From: Shimazuella alba | GTDB lineage: Bacteria > Bacillota > Bacilli > Thermoactinomycetales > Thermoactinomycetaceae | DNA length: 64,000 bases | Reading direction: 5' to 3' | Assembly: GCF_009831235.1 (NCBI RefSeq) | Contig: NZ_WUUL01000016.1 | Location: 1-64,000 of the forward strand | Part shown: positions 7,425 through 15,900 of the stretch, piece after piece | Position numbering within the stretch: position 1 is the first letter of the stretch | Layout of the letters: each line of letters opens with the position of its first letter | The notes under the pieces: generated by a model | Seen by the model: the letters and a program-made list of their open reading frames with translations, nothing else | Told to the model about the DNA's origin: nothing | The model's database searches: none | Translations under genes and position numbers: made by a program

Positions 7425-7793
7425 ATGTATGACCCTTACTGGCAGTATTTTGAATACCTCAGACAAGAAATAGAGAAAATTCGTCATGAAAATGAATTAT
7501 TACGAAAACAAGTAGAAGAACTAAAACCAATTAAAGTAGAAAAAATGGAATACAAAATCCAAGAGCTAAATATACAGACGTTGAGTGGAATGTTAAATCT
7601 TGGATTAAGTCTCAATGGAGATGGGGAAAACATCTCGGAACTTGCAGAGAAAATTATACAAGAGGAAGGGATTGCTATCGATTTTGGTACAAAAAAAGAG
7701 CAGGCTAATTACCCGCTCCCCGATAATGACGAATTCCCCGATTCCACAGCAGAACCGCAATCGCAAAATAAACCACACCAACCAGAGGGGTGA
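7425..7793 (+). CDS. gerPC: GerPC-like spore germination protein, short form
   Basis: A 122-residue protein. A coiled coil spans about residues 8-35 (YLRQEIEKIRHENELLRKQ), followed by the GerPC signature KMEYKIQELNIQTLSGMLNLGL. The start at 7425 is chosen because GGAGGA lies 8 nt upstream. B. subtilis GerPC is about 205 residues, so the C-terminal domain is missing here. The last 30 residues (rich in P, N, D and Q) are encoded antisense to the ABC permease gene, which overlaps it by 89 bp. This looks like truncation at an old junction. Activity of the short form is uncertain. Confidence 0.75.
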   Translation: MYDPYWQYFEYLRQEIEKIRHENELLRKQVEELKPIKVEKMEYKIQELNIQTLSGMLNLGLSLNGDGENISELAEKIIQEEGIAIDFGTKKEQANYPLPDNDEFPDSTAEPQSQNKPHQPEG

Positions 7794-8490
7794 GATAGGC
7801 ATAAAAGCGCCAATCTCCGCGATCTAGTAAATAACTCGCTGGATAAAAACCAACAAAAGCAAACGGCAGTAGCCATGTCAACACGAACTGTACGATGCGA
7901 TTGTAAATGTTAACTGGATAACGACCATAGTTACTCACATTGAATACAATTGGCTGTATGTCTGTTTTGGAGTCCGTATACAAACTGATACTGGTCAGCG
8001 CAATAAATATACCTCCGTAAACCAAGACACCGCCTAAAGTAAACACGATTAACAAGATAGGATCATACCATGCCCAATACAGGTCCAATTGAGATGCACC
8101 ATAACCCATTACAGCTAAACCTGTAAAAACTCCAATCAGAGATTCTGGAGTCATGGATTCCATGATGATCTGGAGGAGACTATGAACAGGTCGTGTTAAT
8201 ACTCTGTCCAGCTCCCCTTTGATGATATAGCGATCATTGAAACTCCATAAGTTGAAAAACGTACCAAAGATAGCCCATGGCAAAAGAAAATATCCATAAA
8301 TAAAGATAACCTCTGCTTGACTCCAACCACCCAGCTGTTTGGTATGTCCAAAAACCACAACGATAAAAATCAAATTGAAGGACTGTGAGATTAAGTCTGT
8401 AATAAATTTAACGATTAAATCGAGGCGATAAGCTAATCTTGCTTTCATGTACTGTTTTAAGTATTGACCAAATATTTGAAGTTGTACCAT
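7705..8490 (-). CDS. ABC-2 type exporter permease (COG3694 type)
   Basis: A 261-residue protein with six hydrophobic segments. It has the ABC-2 pattern LWSFNDRYIIKGELDRVLTRPVHSLLQ, and its C-terminus (WNRGIRHYRGAGN) matches the family end, so the 3' overlap with gerPC is real coding sequence. The start at 8490 has AAGGTGG upstream and is 1 nt from the stop of the previous permease gene. It is the last gene of a permease-permease-ATPase exporter set. Substrate unknown. Confidence 0.85.
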   Translation of the reverse strand: MVQLQIFGQYLKQYMKARLAYRLDLIVKFITDLISQSFNLIFIVVVFGHTKQLGGWSQAEVIFIYGYFLLPWAIFGTFFNLWSFNDRYIIKGELDRVLTRPVHSLLQIIMESMTPESLIGVFTGLAVMGYGASQLDLYWAWYDPILLIVFTLGGVLVYGGIFIALTSISLYTDSKTDIQPIVFNVSNYGRYPVNIYNRIVQFVLTWLLPFAFVGFYPASYLLDRGDWRFYAYLTPLVGVVYFAIAVLLWNRGIRHYRGAGN

Positions 8491-8491
8491 C

Positions 8492-9286
8492 TCAACCACC
8501 TTGCACAATTAACGTTCTACGTGCTTTTACCCAGATTCCCCAACAAATGAAAGCTAAAATAATAGTCCAAACAAATTGAACACCGATAGCTGGCAGCCAT
8601 TTATCGAAGCTCAAACCCTTGACTAAAGTATTGCTTGGAATATAACTGATAGCTTGGAATGGTAAAAAAGCAAATATTTTTTGAAGTACGGAAGGGAAGA
8701 AAGAAATGGGAATGATTAAACCAGATAAAAGATCCACCAAAAATCTTTTTGCCCATAGTATCCCTTGATTATTTAAAACAAAAAACGCAAACAGCCCTAC
8801 AATTAAATTTACTTCTACATTAACAATGAAACCAAACAATAAACTAATGAGAAACTGAATCCAAACGATAGGATCAGCTGTTAGTTGAATCGGATAAATA
8901 AAAGACACAATAATCATACCCGGTACACTGAAGAGGAGTAATCGAAATAAACCTTCTCCAAACCCTTGAAACACTTTCACCATCAGATAACTGTAAGGGC
9001 GGATGATTTGAATCGCGACTGATCCATCTCGGATTTCCTCTGCTATCTCACGATCCAAGTTATTATAATAAAAAGCTCGAGCCATCCAAGATACTGCAAT
9101 ATAAGTTGCCATTTGAATAGCAGAAAATCCTTCTATGCTGGGTTTCCCACCATAGACAGCCTGCCATAAAAATACATAGGCTCCAATGTTGATACTGTAA
9201 ATGATAATTCCACTATAATAATTAACACGGTAAGCCAACATCATCAAAAATCGAATGCGGATTACCTCTCTATACATTGCCAGCAA
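8492..9286 (-). CDS. ABC-2 type exporter permease (COG4587 type)
   Basis: A 264-residue polytopic membrane protein with six predicted segments. It contains the ABC-2 conserved EIAEEIRDGSVAIQIIRPYSY loop and pairs with the downstream permease. The start is probably TTG at 9286, 9 nt after AGGAGG; an ATG three codons later has a longer spacing. The gene is 4 bp from the ATPase gene, so the three are one operon. Such trios usually export hydrophobic compounds or peptides; nothing here identifies the cargo. Confidence 0.85.
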   Translation of the reverse strand: MLAMYREVIRIRFLMMLAYRVNYYSGIIIYSINIGAYVFLWQAVYGGKPSIEGFSAIQMATYIAVSWMARAFYYNNLDREIAEEIRDGSVAIQIIRPYSYLMVKVFQGFGEGLFRLLLFSVPGMIIVSFIYPIQLTADPIVWIQFLISLLFGFIVNVEVNLIVGLFAFFVLNNQGILWAKRFLVDLLSGLIIPISFFPSVLQKIFAFLPFQAISYIPSNTLVKGLSFDKWLPAIGVQFVWTIILAFICWGIWVKARRTLIVQGG

Positions 9287-9290
9287 CTTC

Positions 9291-10286
9291 TTAACCCTCC
9301 TGATAAATCTTCCGCACGATTTCTTCCGTTGAGACTTCTTGGATCTGCATTTCGTGAATAGGTACCCCTGAGGTTACTAGTAGAGACAATACTTCAGAAG
9401 CAGTAATGGAATTGCCTTTCAATTGTGCTGTGAATAAATTTTTATTAACTTCATTTTTGCTCCACGTAACAGGGAGAGATTCAGTCAATTGACCTAAATG
9501 AGAAAGGGAAACTTCTTGATCTAACTCCAAGTGAATCTTTTTCCCTTCACCCCATTCTTGCTTCAATCTCGTCAAATCTCCATCGTAAATAATATTACCT
9601 TTATCTAGCATAATCACTCGACTGCACAATGCTTCTATATCAGTTAGATCATGTGTGGTAAGCAATATAGTAGTTCCAAATTCTTTATTCATTTCCCGCA
9701 AAAACTGACGGATATTTTCTTTGACCAATACATCCAAGCCAATAGTGGGTTCATCTAAAAATAATAGCGAAGGTTGATGGATCAAGGAAGCAACTAACTC
9801 ACAACGCATACGCTGACCTAAACTTAACTTTCGCACGGGTTGATCCAATAGCTCTCCAATGTTTAATACATCTATCATGCGATCGAGTAATTTTTGATTA
9901 TCTACTCGATACACTTTTTGAAGCAAAGTAAATGATTCTTGAACCGCGATATCCCACCACAACTGACTTCGTTGTCCGAATACCACCCCGATCGTTTTCA
10001 CGAACTCTTCTCGCTGATTATGGGGATCAAAGCCATTTACTTTTAAATCGCCCGAAGTAGGCTGCAAAATACCCGTCAACATTTTGATTGTGGTAGATTT
10101 CCCAGCACCATTTTCCCCTATATATCCGACCATCTCCCCTTGAGGAATGCTGATATTAACTTCATTAACGGCACGAATCGTCCGGTAATTTCGATTGAAT
10201 AGATCTCGAAAAGCCCCTGATAACCCTTTCCGACTTTGATAAATTTGAAATTCTTTTGTCAATTTTTCTGCTTGTATAGCATTCAT
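9291..10286 (-). CDS. ABC exporter ATP-binding protein (COG4586 type)
   Basis: A 331-residue ATPase. Walker A is GENGAGKST, the signature is LSLGQRMR, Walker B is LLFLDEP, and the switch histidine is in TTHDLTD. An N-terminal extension of about 30 residues precedes the ATPase core and a C-terminal domain of about 90 residues follows, as in the COG4586 group that goes with COG3694/COG4587 permeases. The start at 10286 is preferred because GGAGG precedes it; the upstream GTG lies within that site. A promoter and an attenuator-like hairpin lie upstream. Confidence 0.9.
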   Translation of the reverse strand: MNAIQAEKLTKEFQIYQSRKGLSGAFRDLFNRNYRTIRAVNEVNISIPQGEMVGYIGENGAGKSTTIKMLTGILQPTSGDLKVNGFDPHNQREEFVKTIGVVFGQRSQLWWDIAVQESFTLLQKVYRVDNQKLLDRMIDVLNIGELLDQPVRKLSLGQRMRCELVASLIHQPSLLFLDEPTIGLDVLVKENIRQFLREMNKEFGTTILLTTHDLTDIEALCSRVIMLDKGNIIYDGDLTRLKQEWGEGKKIHLELDQEVSLSHLGQLTESLPVTWSKNEVNKNLFTAQLKGNSITASEVLSLLVTSGVPIHEMQIQEVSTEEIVRKIYQEG

Positions 10287-10312
10287 TCCTATTTCCTCCA
10301 CATTAAAAACGC

Positions 10313-10331
10313 TCGTCTTTGAAAAAGACGA
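10313..10331 (-). terminator. attenuator-like hairpin in the ABC exporter leader
   Basis: TCGTCTTT / AAAGACGA with a 3-nt loop, followed on the minus strand by GCGTTTTTAA. It lies between the -10 element and the ribosome-binding site of the ATPase gene, so it could terminate transcription in the leader. Confidence 0.5.
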
Positions 10332-10348
10332 ACATCAGATCACTTACT

Positions 10349-10377
10349 ATTGTAAAGTAGATTTAACGATTCTGCAA
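10349..10377 (-). promoter_or_regulatory. SigA-type promoter of the ABC exporter operon
   Basis: TTGCAG (10372-10377), 17-bp spacer, TACAAT (10349-10354), reading on the minus strand. Confidence 0.65.
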
Positions 10378-10539
10378 ACACGAATTTAATCACAGAATAT
10401 TTAGTTATATAAATCTGACAGTTCGTCCACAATTGTCTATGCATTTCCACAGTACTGGTAGGTCATAGCTAAAATGAGATTCGTATTATATTATTTATTT
10501 GTTAGATTTCATTTTCAAATACAATGATTTGAGGCCTTC

Positions 10540-10833
10540 ATGGGAAATATTCACATGACATACTTCCTTGATCGATCAGATGATGGAAAAGTTTCCAAAA
10601 TTCATTGGCATGTAGTTGGGAACAATGAGCGTACAAAAAAGATGTCTCTTGTGATGCAAAAGGTATGGAATGGACAAGTGGATAATTCACCTGATGGGAT
10701 CATCCAGTTGATTGTTGCAAATGAAACATTGCGACTTCAACTCAACCACTCACAAATGAAATCACTTAGAAATGAGCTTCAGAATACTATCCATGTACAA
10801 AACATAAACATCTGCTATGGGGGTTGTTCCTAA
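10540..10833 (+). CDS. hypothetical protein, paralogue of the next gene
   Basis: A 97-residue protein of no family I recognise. It shares with the next gene an N-terminal beta-type segment ending in KIHWHVVG, then a KKMSLVMQKV helix, a DGIIQLIV segment, and a C-terminal helix before a cysteine-containing tail (NICYGGCS). The HxH pair in IHWHV and the terminal cysteines could bind a metal, but this is speculation. The ribosome-binding site (GAGG) is weak. No membrane segment or signal peptide is visible. Confidence 0.65.
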   Translation: MGNIHMTYFLDRSDDGKVSKIHWHVVGNNERTKKMSLVMQKVWNGQVDNSPDGIIQLIVANETLRLQLNHSQMKSLRNELQNTIHVQNINICYGGCS

Positions 10834-10840
10834 CTCCTTA

Positions 10841-10876
10841 CCTAGTGTACAGACAACCAAAATGATGTACACTGGG
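10841..10876. repeat. inverted repeat between the two paralogues
   Basis: CCTAGTGTAC and GTACACTGGG pair over 10 bp (one G-T) with a 16-nt loop, shortly after the first gene's stop. There is no T run, so terminator function is doubtful. Confidence 0.45.
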
Positions 10877-10970
10877 TACAAAATAAAAACACCTTACCTT
10901 ATCATAAAAAACAAACATTGCGTATACTGTAGATAACAAGGAAAAACTCCTTGAAAACTGAGGAGATCAC

Positions 10971-11267
10971 ATGTCCAAGTTCGATATCCACTATCATCTG
11001 GAAACATCAGCCGAGGGGAACATCACAAAAATACATTGGCATGTTCCTGGAAAGTCCGATTTTAGCCGGATGATGTCTCGAGTGGTACAAGGGCTAATGA
11101 TTCCAATCTCGATCTACCGTCCTACGACAGACGAGGGGATCATCGATCAGATTGTGCAGAGCGAAAAGAAAAAACAGAATCTTTCTTCGGATCAAGAAGC
11201 CGTATTGAAGAATGAGCTTCTGCTTGTCGCACAGAAAGGAATCTGTTTTATACAAAACTGCAAATAG
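10971..11267 (+). CDS. hypothetical protein, paralogue of the previous gene
   Basis: A 98-residue protein aligning end to end with its upstream neighbour: FDIHYHLETSAEGNITKIHWHVPG, RMMSRVVQ, DEGIIDQIV, then a helix with LKNEL and a cysteine tail (ICFIQNCK). GAGGAGAT lies 5-6 nt before the ATG. The duplication, plus conservation of IHWHV, indicates real selected proteins. Function unknown. Confidence 0.7.
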   Translation: MSKFDIHYHLETSAEGNITKIHWHVPGKSDFSRMMSRVVQGLMIPISIYRPTTDEGIIDQIVQSEKKKQNLSSDQEAVLKNELLLVAQKGICFIQNCK

Positions 11268-11274
11268 CCTCAGT

Positions 11275-11308
11275 AAAAACACCCGATGCTGAACAATAGC
11301 ATCGGGTG
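11275..11308. terminator. terminator of the spo0M operon, possibly bidirectional
   Basis: CACCCGATGCT and AGCATCGGGTG form an 11-bp perfect stem with a 7-nt loop. The T run (TTTTTAC) is on the minus strand, so it serves the operon ending at 11405; the stem also follows the plus-strand paralogue gene. Confidence 0.8.
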
Positions 11309-11404
11309 ACTGCTTTACATAAAGGAGATACATTGGCTCTATTGGAAATCAGAATCCTCTTTCTTAGGAAACCTTTCTTCCTGAACAAGTCAACTAATTT
11401 GCTG

Positions 11405-12163
11405 CTATATAGATTTCAAGATCTCCTCTTTCACCCGGTGGGCAAGAAATTCTTTCCCTTGATGGATTTCCTCTAAATGAATAATAAATCTTCCCAATCT
11501 CTCATCCAATTGGAAGGCTTCTTCCATGGAGCTGAATAGATCATCTCCTTTTTTATCCAAATGCATGATTACTTCTACTTCATTTTGATGAGCAAAAAAC
11601 ACAAATGCAGCTCGATCTAAGTTAAATTCCATCTCAGGAGTAGGTTCACAGTGGTACATTTGTACAAATGGATGGCGAGAAAAATGGTGTTCAAAATCGA
11701 AAGATACTTTGGATAGACGTAAATGATTTAGTTCTATTGCCTCTAATATCATATCTATGTATGGATGAGGAAGTACTTCAATTCCATCAACATCGAGTGG
11801 GTCTTTGGCTAACTTTATTTCTAAACCTGTTTGTAGATAGATGGGGGCACCTGAAGTAGAAACAGGTGCATCAAAAGGCAGTTGAAAGTCAAAAGTAAAC
11901 TGTCTTTCTTCTTTTGGTCCTATCGTAAATGGTTCTGTAATCAATATTTTTTCTATTAAGTACTCTGATAAATTTCCATCTAGCTCATACTGTAAGAGGA
12001 GATGGAGGTAAATCTCATCTACTTGTTGTTCCGCTTGTCCACCTAAAACATAAACTTTACCATTTACGATTTCTCCTTGCATATAAGTAGACTTCTCTAA
12101 TCTCGTGTCTACTTTTGCAGAACCAACTCCAAAAGTAGCTAATGATTTCCGAAATAAATTCAT
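11405..12163 (-). CDS. spo0M: Spo0M-family sporulation-control protein (second copy)
   Basis: A 252-residue protein of the Spo0M family, which has an arrestin-like beta-sandwich fold and influences early sporulation in B. subtilis. The signature start LATFGVGSAKVDTRLEKSTYMQGEIVNGKVYVLGG (residues 8-42) is clear, followed by the beta-rich FTFDFQLPFDAPVS and IYLQTGLEIKLAKDPLDVDG segments. It is 13 bp from a second, diverged spo0M gene, so the two are co-transcribed behind the large pseudokinase/coiled-coil gene. Confidence 0.9.
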   Translation of the reverse strand: MNLFRKSLATFGVGSAKVDTRLEKSTYMQGEIVNGKVYVLGGQAEQQVDEIYLHLLLQYELDGNLSEYLIEKILITEPFTIGPKEERQFTFDFQLPFDAPVSTSGAPIYLQTGLEIKLAKDPLDVDGIEVLPHPYIDMILEAIELNHLRLSKVSFDFEHHFSRHPFVQMYHCEPTPEMEFNLDRAAFVFFAHQNEVEVIMHLDKKGDDLFSSMEEAFQLDERLGRFIIHLEEIHQGKEFLAHRVKEEILKSI

Positions 12164-12176
12164 ATGGTGTTCTCCC

Positions 12177-12920
12177 CTATTTTCTCTTTAACAATGTTCT
12201 GAGTTTCTCAAATGGATTCCCTTCCGCAGGGTTTCCGTTTATTCGAAATGTGCTTTCCGGATCACGATGATTCCATTCAAATGTACTCTGTAGAGCTTGT
12301 TCTGCACGTAGGATTTCCATTTCCATTCTAAATGAAGTTGCGGTATGTGTGAATACCACCGAATACTCATCAATTACTCCATGATTCGATCCGGTAGGTC
12401 GAAATACAAAAATTTGCATAAACGGAATACCATCTTTAGGCTTTTCAACAAGCTCTAAGTTCTCGATCTTATATAAGATAAATCCTGCATCTTCTATGAC
12501 TTTCAAAATATGTTGTACCAATTTTGCTGGAAGAACTGTTATTCTATCTTCGTCCTTTGGATCAACTGCAAATCTGGCATCTAAAACGGTTCTAATATAA
12601 ATAGGAAAATGACCTGTAGACATTGGTAGCATATCTGGTAATGTCAACTGAAATGGTATCCTCTTGATTTCATGCTGATGAATCTCAATCGGTCCTGAAA
12701 TTTGAAAAGTTTCGGCTTGATATGTTTTATTTTTCATTTCTCCTTCTAAATGGTATTCCAACATCAGTTGCAATTCAATATGACTAAAAACCTGAGTCCC
12801 GACCCCTCCTTTAATCACTACTTCACCCGTTGCAATATCACCAGGTGCATATTGGTCTCTCTCTAGATGTGTATCTACAGTAGCAGCGCCTATTCCTATA
12901 CTAGACATCCAATTAAACAA
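12177..12920 (-). CDS. spo0M: Spo0M-family sporulation-control protein (first copy)
   Basis: A 247-residue Spo0M paralogue: MSSIGIGAATVDTHLERDQYAPGDIATGEVVIKGG near the N-terminus, then IPFQLTLPDMLPMS and IYIRTVLDARFAVDPKDEDR. The start is placed at TTG 12920, 8 nt after AAAGGAG, which aligns the N-terminus with the family; an ATG at 12938 would put the ribosome-binding site inside the gene. The two copies have diverged throughout, so the duplication is old. Its leader overlaps a hairpin after the upstream gene, which could reduce read-through. Confidence 0.88.
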   Translation of the reverse strand: MFNWMSSIGIGAATVDTHLERDQYAPGDIATGEVVIKGGVGTQVFSHIELQLMLEYHLEGEMKNKTYQAETFQISGPIEIHQHEIKRIPFQLTLPDMLPMSTGHFPIYIRTVLDARFAVDPKDEDRITVLPAKLVQHILKVIEDAGFILYKIENLELVEKPKDGIPFMQIFVFRPTGSNHGVIDEYSVVFTHTATSFRMEMEILRAEQALQSTFEWNHRDPESTFRINGNPAEGNPFEKLRTLLKRK

Positions 12921-12944
12921 GAAATAAACTCCTTTCATAAGAAA

Positions 12945-12968
12945 ATAGGAGGGCTTTATGCCTCCTAT
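12945..12968 (-). terminator. weak intra-operon terminator or attenuator
   Basis: AATAGGAGG and CCTCCTATT, with an 8-nt loop, form a 9-bp stem that covers the stop region of the pseudokinase gene. A loose T stretch follows on the minus strand, just before the first spo0M gene. Confidence 0.45.
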
Positions 12969-15900
12969 TTCTTCTTTTTAAACAATTTTAAATACTGTTC
13001 GAACTGTTTGGCAAGTGTTGCATGCTCTGTTGTATCTTTTACTATGGGTACTTCCGTTTTTTTAGCTACAACAGGTGTTTGAGACACTTCTGATTGTTTT
13101 GGTTCGACTACTTTTTTAGCCTGCTCTTCCTGGTTCGGTTTTTCTTCTTGTTTTGGTTTTGTAGATTTATTAGCTGGTTTCTTATTTGATTGTTTTTCCT
13201 TTGGTTTCTTTTCCGGCTTTGATTTTGGATTCATCAAAGCATCTTTCTGTTCCATCTCCAAGAGTTCCTGTTCCATTTGTTGCAGCTCAAGTTCTCGTCT
13301 TTTTCTTGCTTCTTCCATCGAATTGGTTTCTTCGCTACTGCTTGAGTTTGACTCTTGTGTACTGCTTGAAACGGCAGCTGCTACTTCTTCTGTTACTCCA
13401 TCTGCCCCATCTGTTGTCTTTTTCTTTCTTCTCCGTCTTCTTCGACGACGTTTCTTCTTTGGTGCATCTTCACCAGTAGCTTCTTGAGTCTCATCGGAAC
13501 TCTCATCTTCTTCGGTTGAATCTTCTTGTCTTGTTTCTACCTCTGGTTTCGACTCTGTTTCGATCACTCGTTTTTCTTCTGAATCTTTCCCTACTTTTTC
13601 CGGTTTGGCAGTAACTACTTCTGATTCATGTGAAGCTTCCTCTAAATTCTTTTCTTTTGGCTCGATTACTTGCACTGAATCTTTTACTATTGTTTCTTTT
13701 GGTTTTTCTGTCTCTTTTGGTTCTTTTTCGGACTCTACTTTGTTTGGTGGCAATACTTCAGCAAAAACATTTTCAATCTCTGCATTTTCTTCTTTTGAAA
13801 CTGGTTCCGTTTCTTTGAAGATGGCACTTTCGTCTACAGTATCAACAACTTGATCATTTGAATCCTTGGGGTCGTTCCATATTAGATCATCTGATTCAGA
13901 AGTTATTTCTGCTGATGATTTTTCTTCCTCAAACGTAAATTCTACTTGAGGAGTAATTTCTACTTTGTTTTCCTTTTTAGCTGATTCTTCTACCATCGAG
14001 GGATTGGCTGCTTTTGGTTTTTCAATAAGCTCTTCCTCGTTTATGGTTGCTTCTATTCGTTCTTGTTCTTCCTGCAAAGCTGCTAGTTGGGCCTTCGTAC
14101 GAGAATGATATTCTTCTTCTTGTTGCTTTAATAAAGCTGCTTTTCGCTCTTCATATTCAATTAGTAATTTCGCGAGTAATACTTCTTGACGCTCTTTATA
14201 TGCCTTTTCTTCCTTCTCCAATATCGCTTTTTGTTTTTCGACAAATTGTTTGCGGACCTTTGCTAGTTTTGCTTTGCGCAGCTCTTCTTTTCGTTTTCGT
14301 TCTTTGGCAAGTCTTGCTTCCTCTTGTAACTTCGCTAATTTTTGTCTTTGTTCTTCCAACAATCGCTTCTGTTCTACCTCTAATTTTCTTCTATGTTCTT
14401 CAATTAACTCCCGTTCACGACGTTCGTATTCTTCACGCATCTTTTTCAGACGCTCTTGCTGTTCCTTCTCCAACTCTTCTTGTTGTTTGTTCAGTTTCAG
14501 TACAAAAGACTGGGATAAATCTTGTCCTTCTAACTGTGCTAATGCAGGAGATACCTTAATTGTTGTTAGATTTGCATCTGGATGTGTTTTCTTTGATTCT
14601 TCTTTAATCGATTCTTCTTCTTTTGCTTGCTCTTTCTTCGTTTCTTCTACAGGCTTTTCTTCTGAAGAAATTTCCTCTACGGTTGGTTTCGACTCTTCTT
14701 TAAGCTGATCGGCTAATGGAGAAATAGTCTCTTCTGTTTTATCGGAAACAGAAGGAGCTACTTCGATTTCTCTAAAAGTTACTTGACCTTCTTCCTCATC
14801 TGCCTTTGTTGGAATTTCTGTTTGAAAAACTGGTCTCGTCTCTTTACCGATTTCACTCGCTTCGTCTTTTACACCAACTAATGGTTCTTCGAATGAGAAA
14901 TCATCTTCATCCGTTTCCCAGACAGATGGATCTTCTGGTTCTATTTCTTGTTCGACAGGTTCTTGTACAATTGTTTCTTCTTTGGCTTCATCTTGAAACA
15001 CAGTAGCTACAGAAGATTCTGTCTGGTCATTTGAGGGTGTATTTTCTGTTTGTTCCAAACTTTTTGTATCATCTTCTTTCACCAAGCTGCCCCTTTCCTG
15101 TATAACTACGCGTTCTTGATCTGTTTCGTTATAGAGCGATTTATGTGTTACTGTGGTAGTAGATGGTGAGAAGCTTTTTCGAATGACTGGTTCTTCAACC
15201 GTTCGATCCGCACGATGAATGGGTCTGTTAGTAGGGGTAAAATAAGTATCAGCGGAACTTTTACTTTTACTTGTTGTTGGTACTAGAAGTGTTGAATTCT
15301 CTTCTTTTTTTTCTCCCCAAAACTTTCCCAAAAGCCCACCACTCGTGTTTTTGTTTTCAAAAATTTCTACTTGCTCTAATACTGGTGGAACCTTGTACTC
15401 TTTGAATGATTTTTGAATCAATCGAGCCATTGGTCTAGATACTTTAAAATTTCGTGGTAGTTTTAAGATAGGTCCATCTAGAAATTGTCCAGATAGCATA
15501 CTATAGATAAATGTTCCCCAATCTAATTTTGATTCATAAACCATTATCTGTTCTAGTCCACAAAAGAAAAGTTTCAATTCATTTTGACTATCTATGCCAA
15601 CATTTCTCAAATCAAGCAATAAGTACATCGACATCGGTTTTGATCGAAGAACCGCTTCAACATGAAGCAACTCCTTAACCCATTTTACTACCTGTTCTTC
15701 TGACAATTCTTGTGTAGTGATGATCTCGCGTAGTGGTCGAATTTCCACATATGGTCGAATAAATACTAACATACCAGGTTCATCAAAAACGTCTAAATAT
15801 GGGATCACTTGTGGCAATTTTAAATTACGATATTGCGATATAGCTCGAAGTGGGGCTTGTCTATTTAAACTTGCAGATTGTAAGTAGTATCTTTTGTCTT

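Noticed and set aside
13186-15006. Several plus-strand open frames rich in Leu, Ser and Phe
   Set aside because: They are the antisense of the E/K/R-rich repeats in the 1010-residue protein, whose codon bias leaves long open frames on the other strand.
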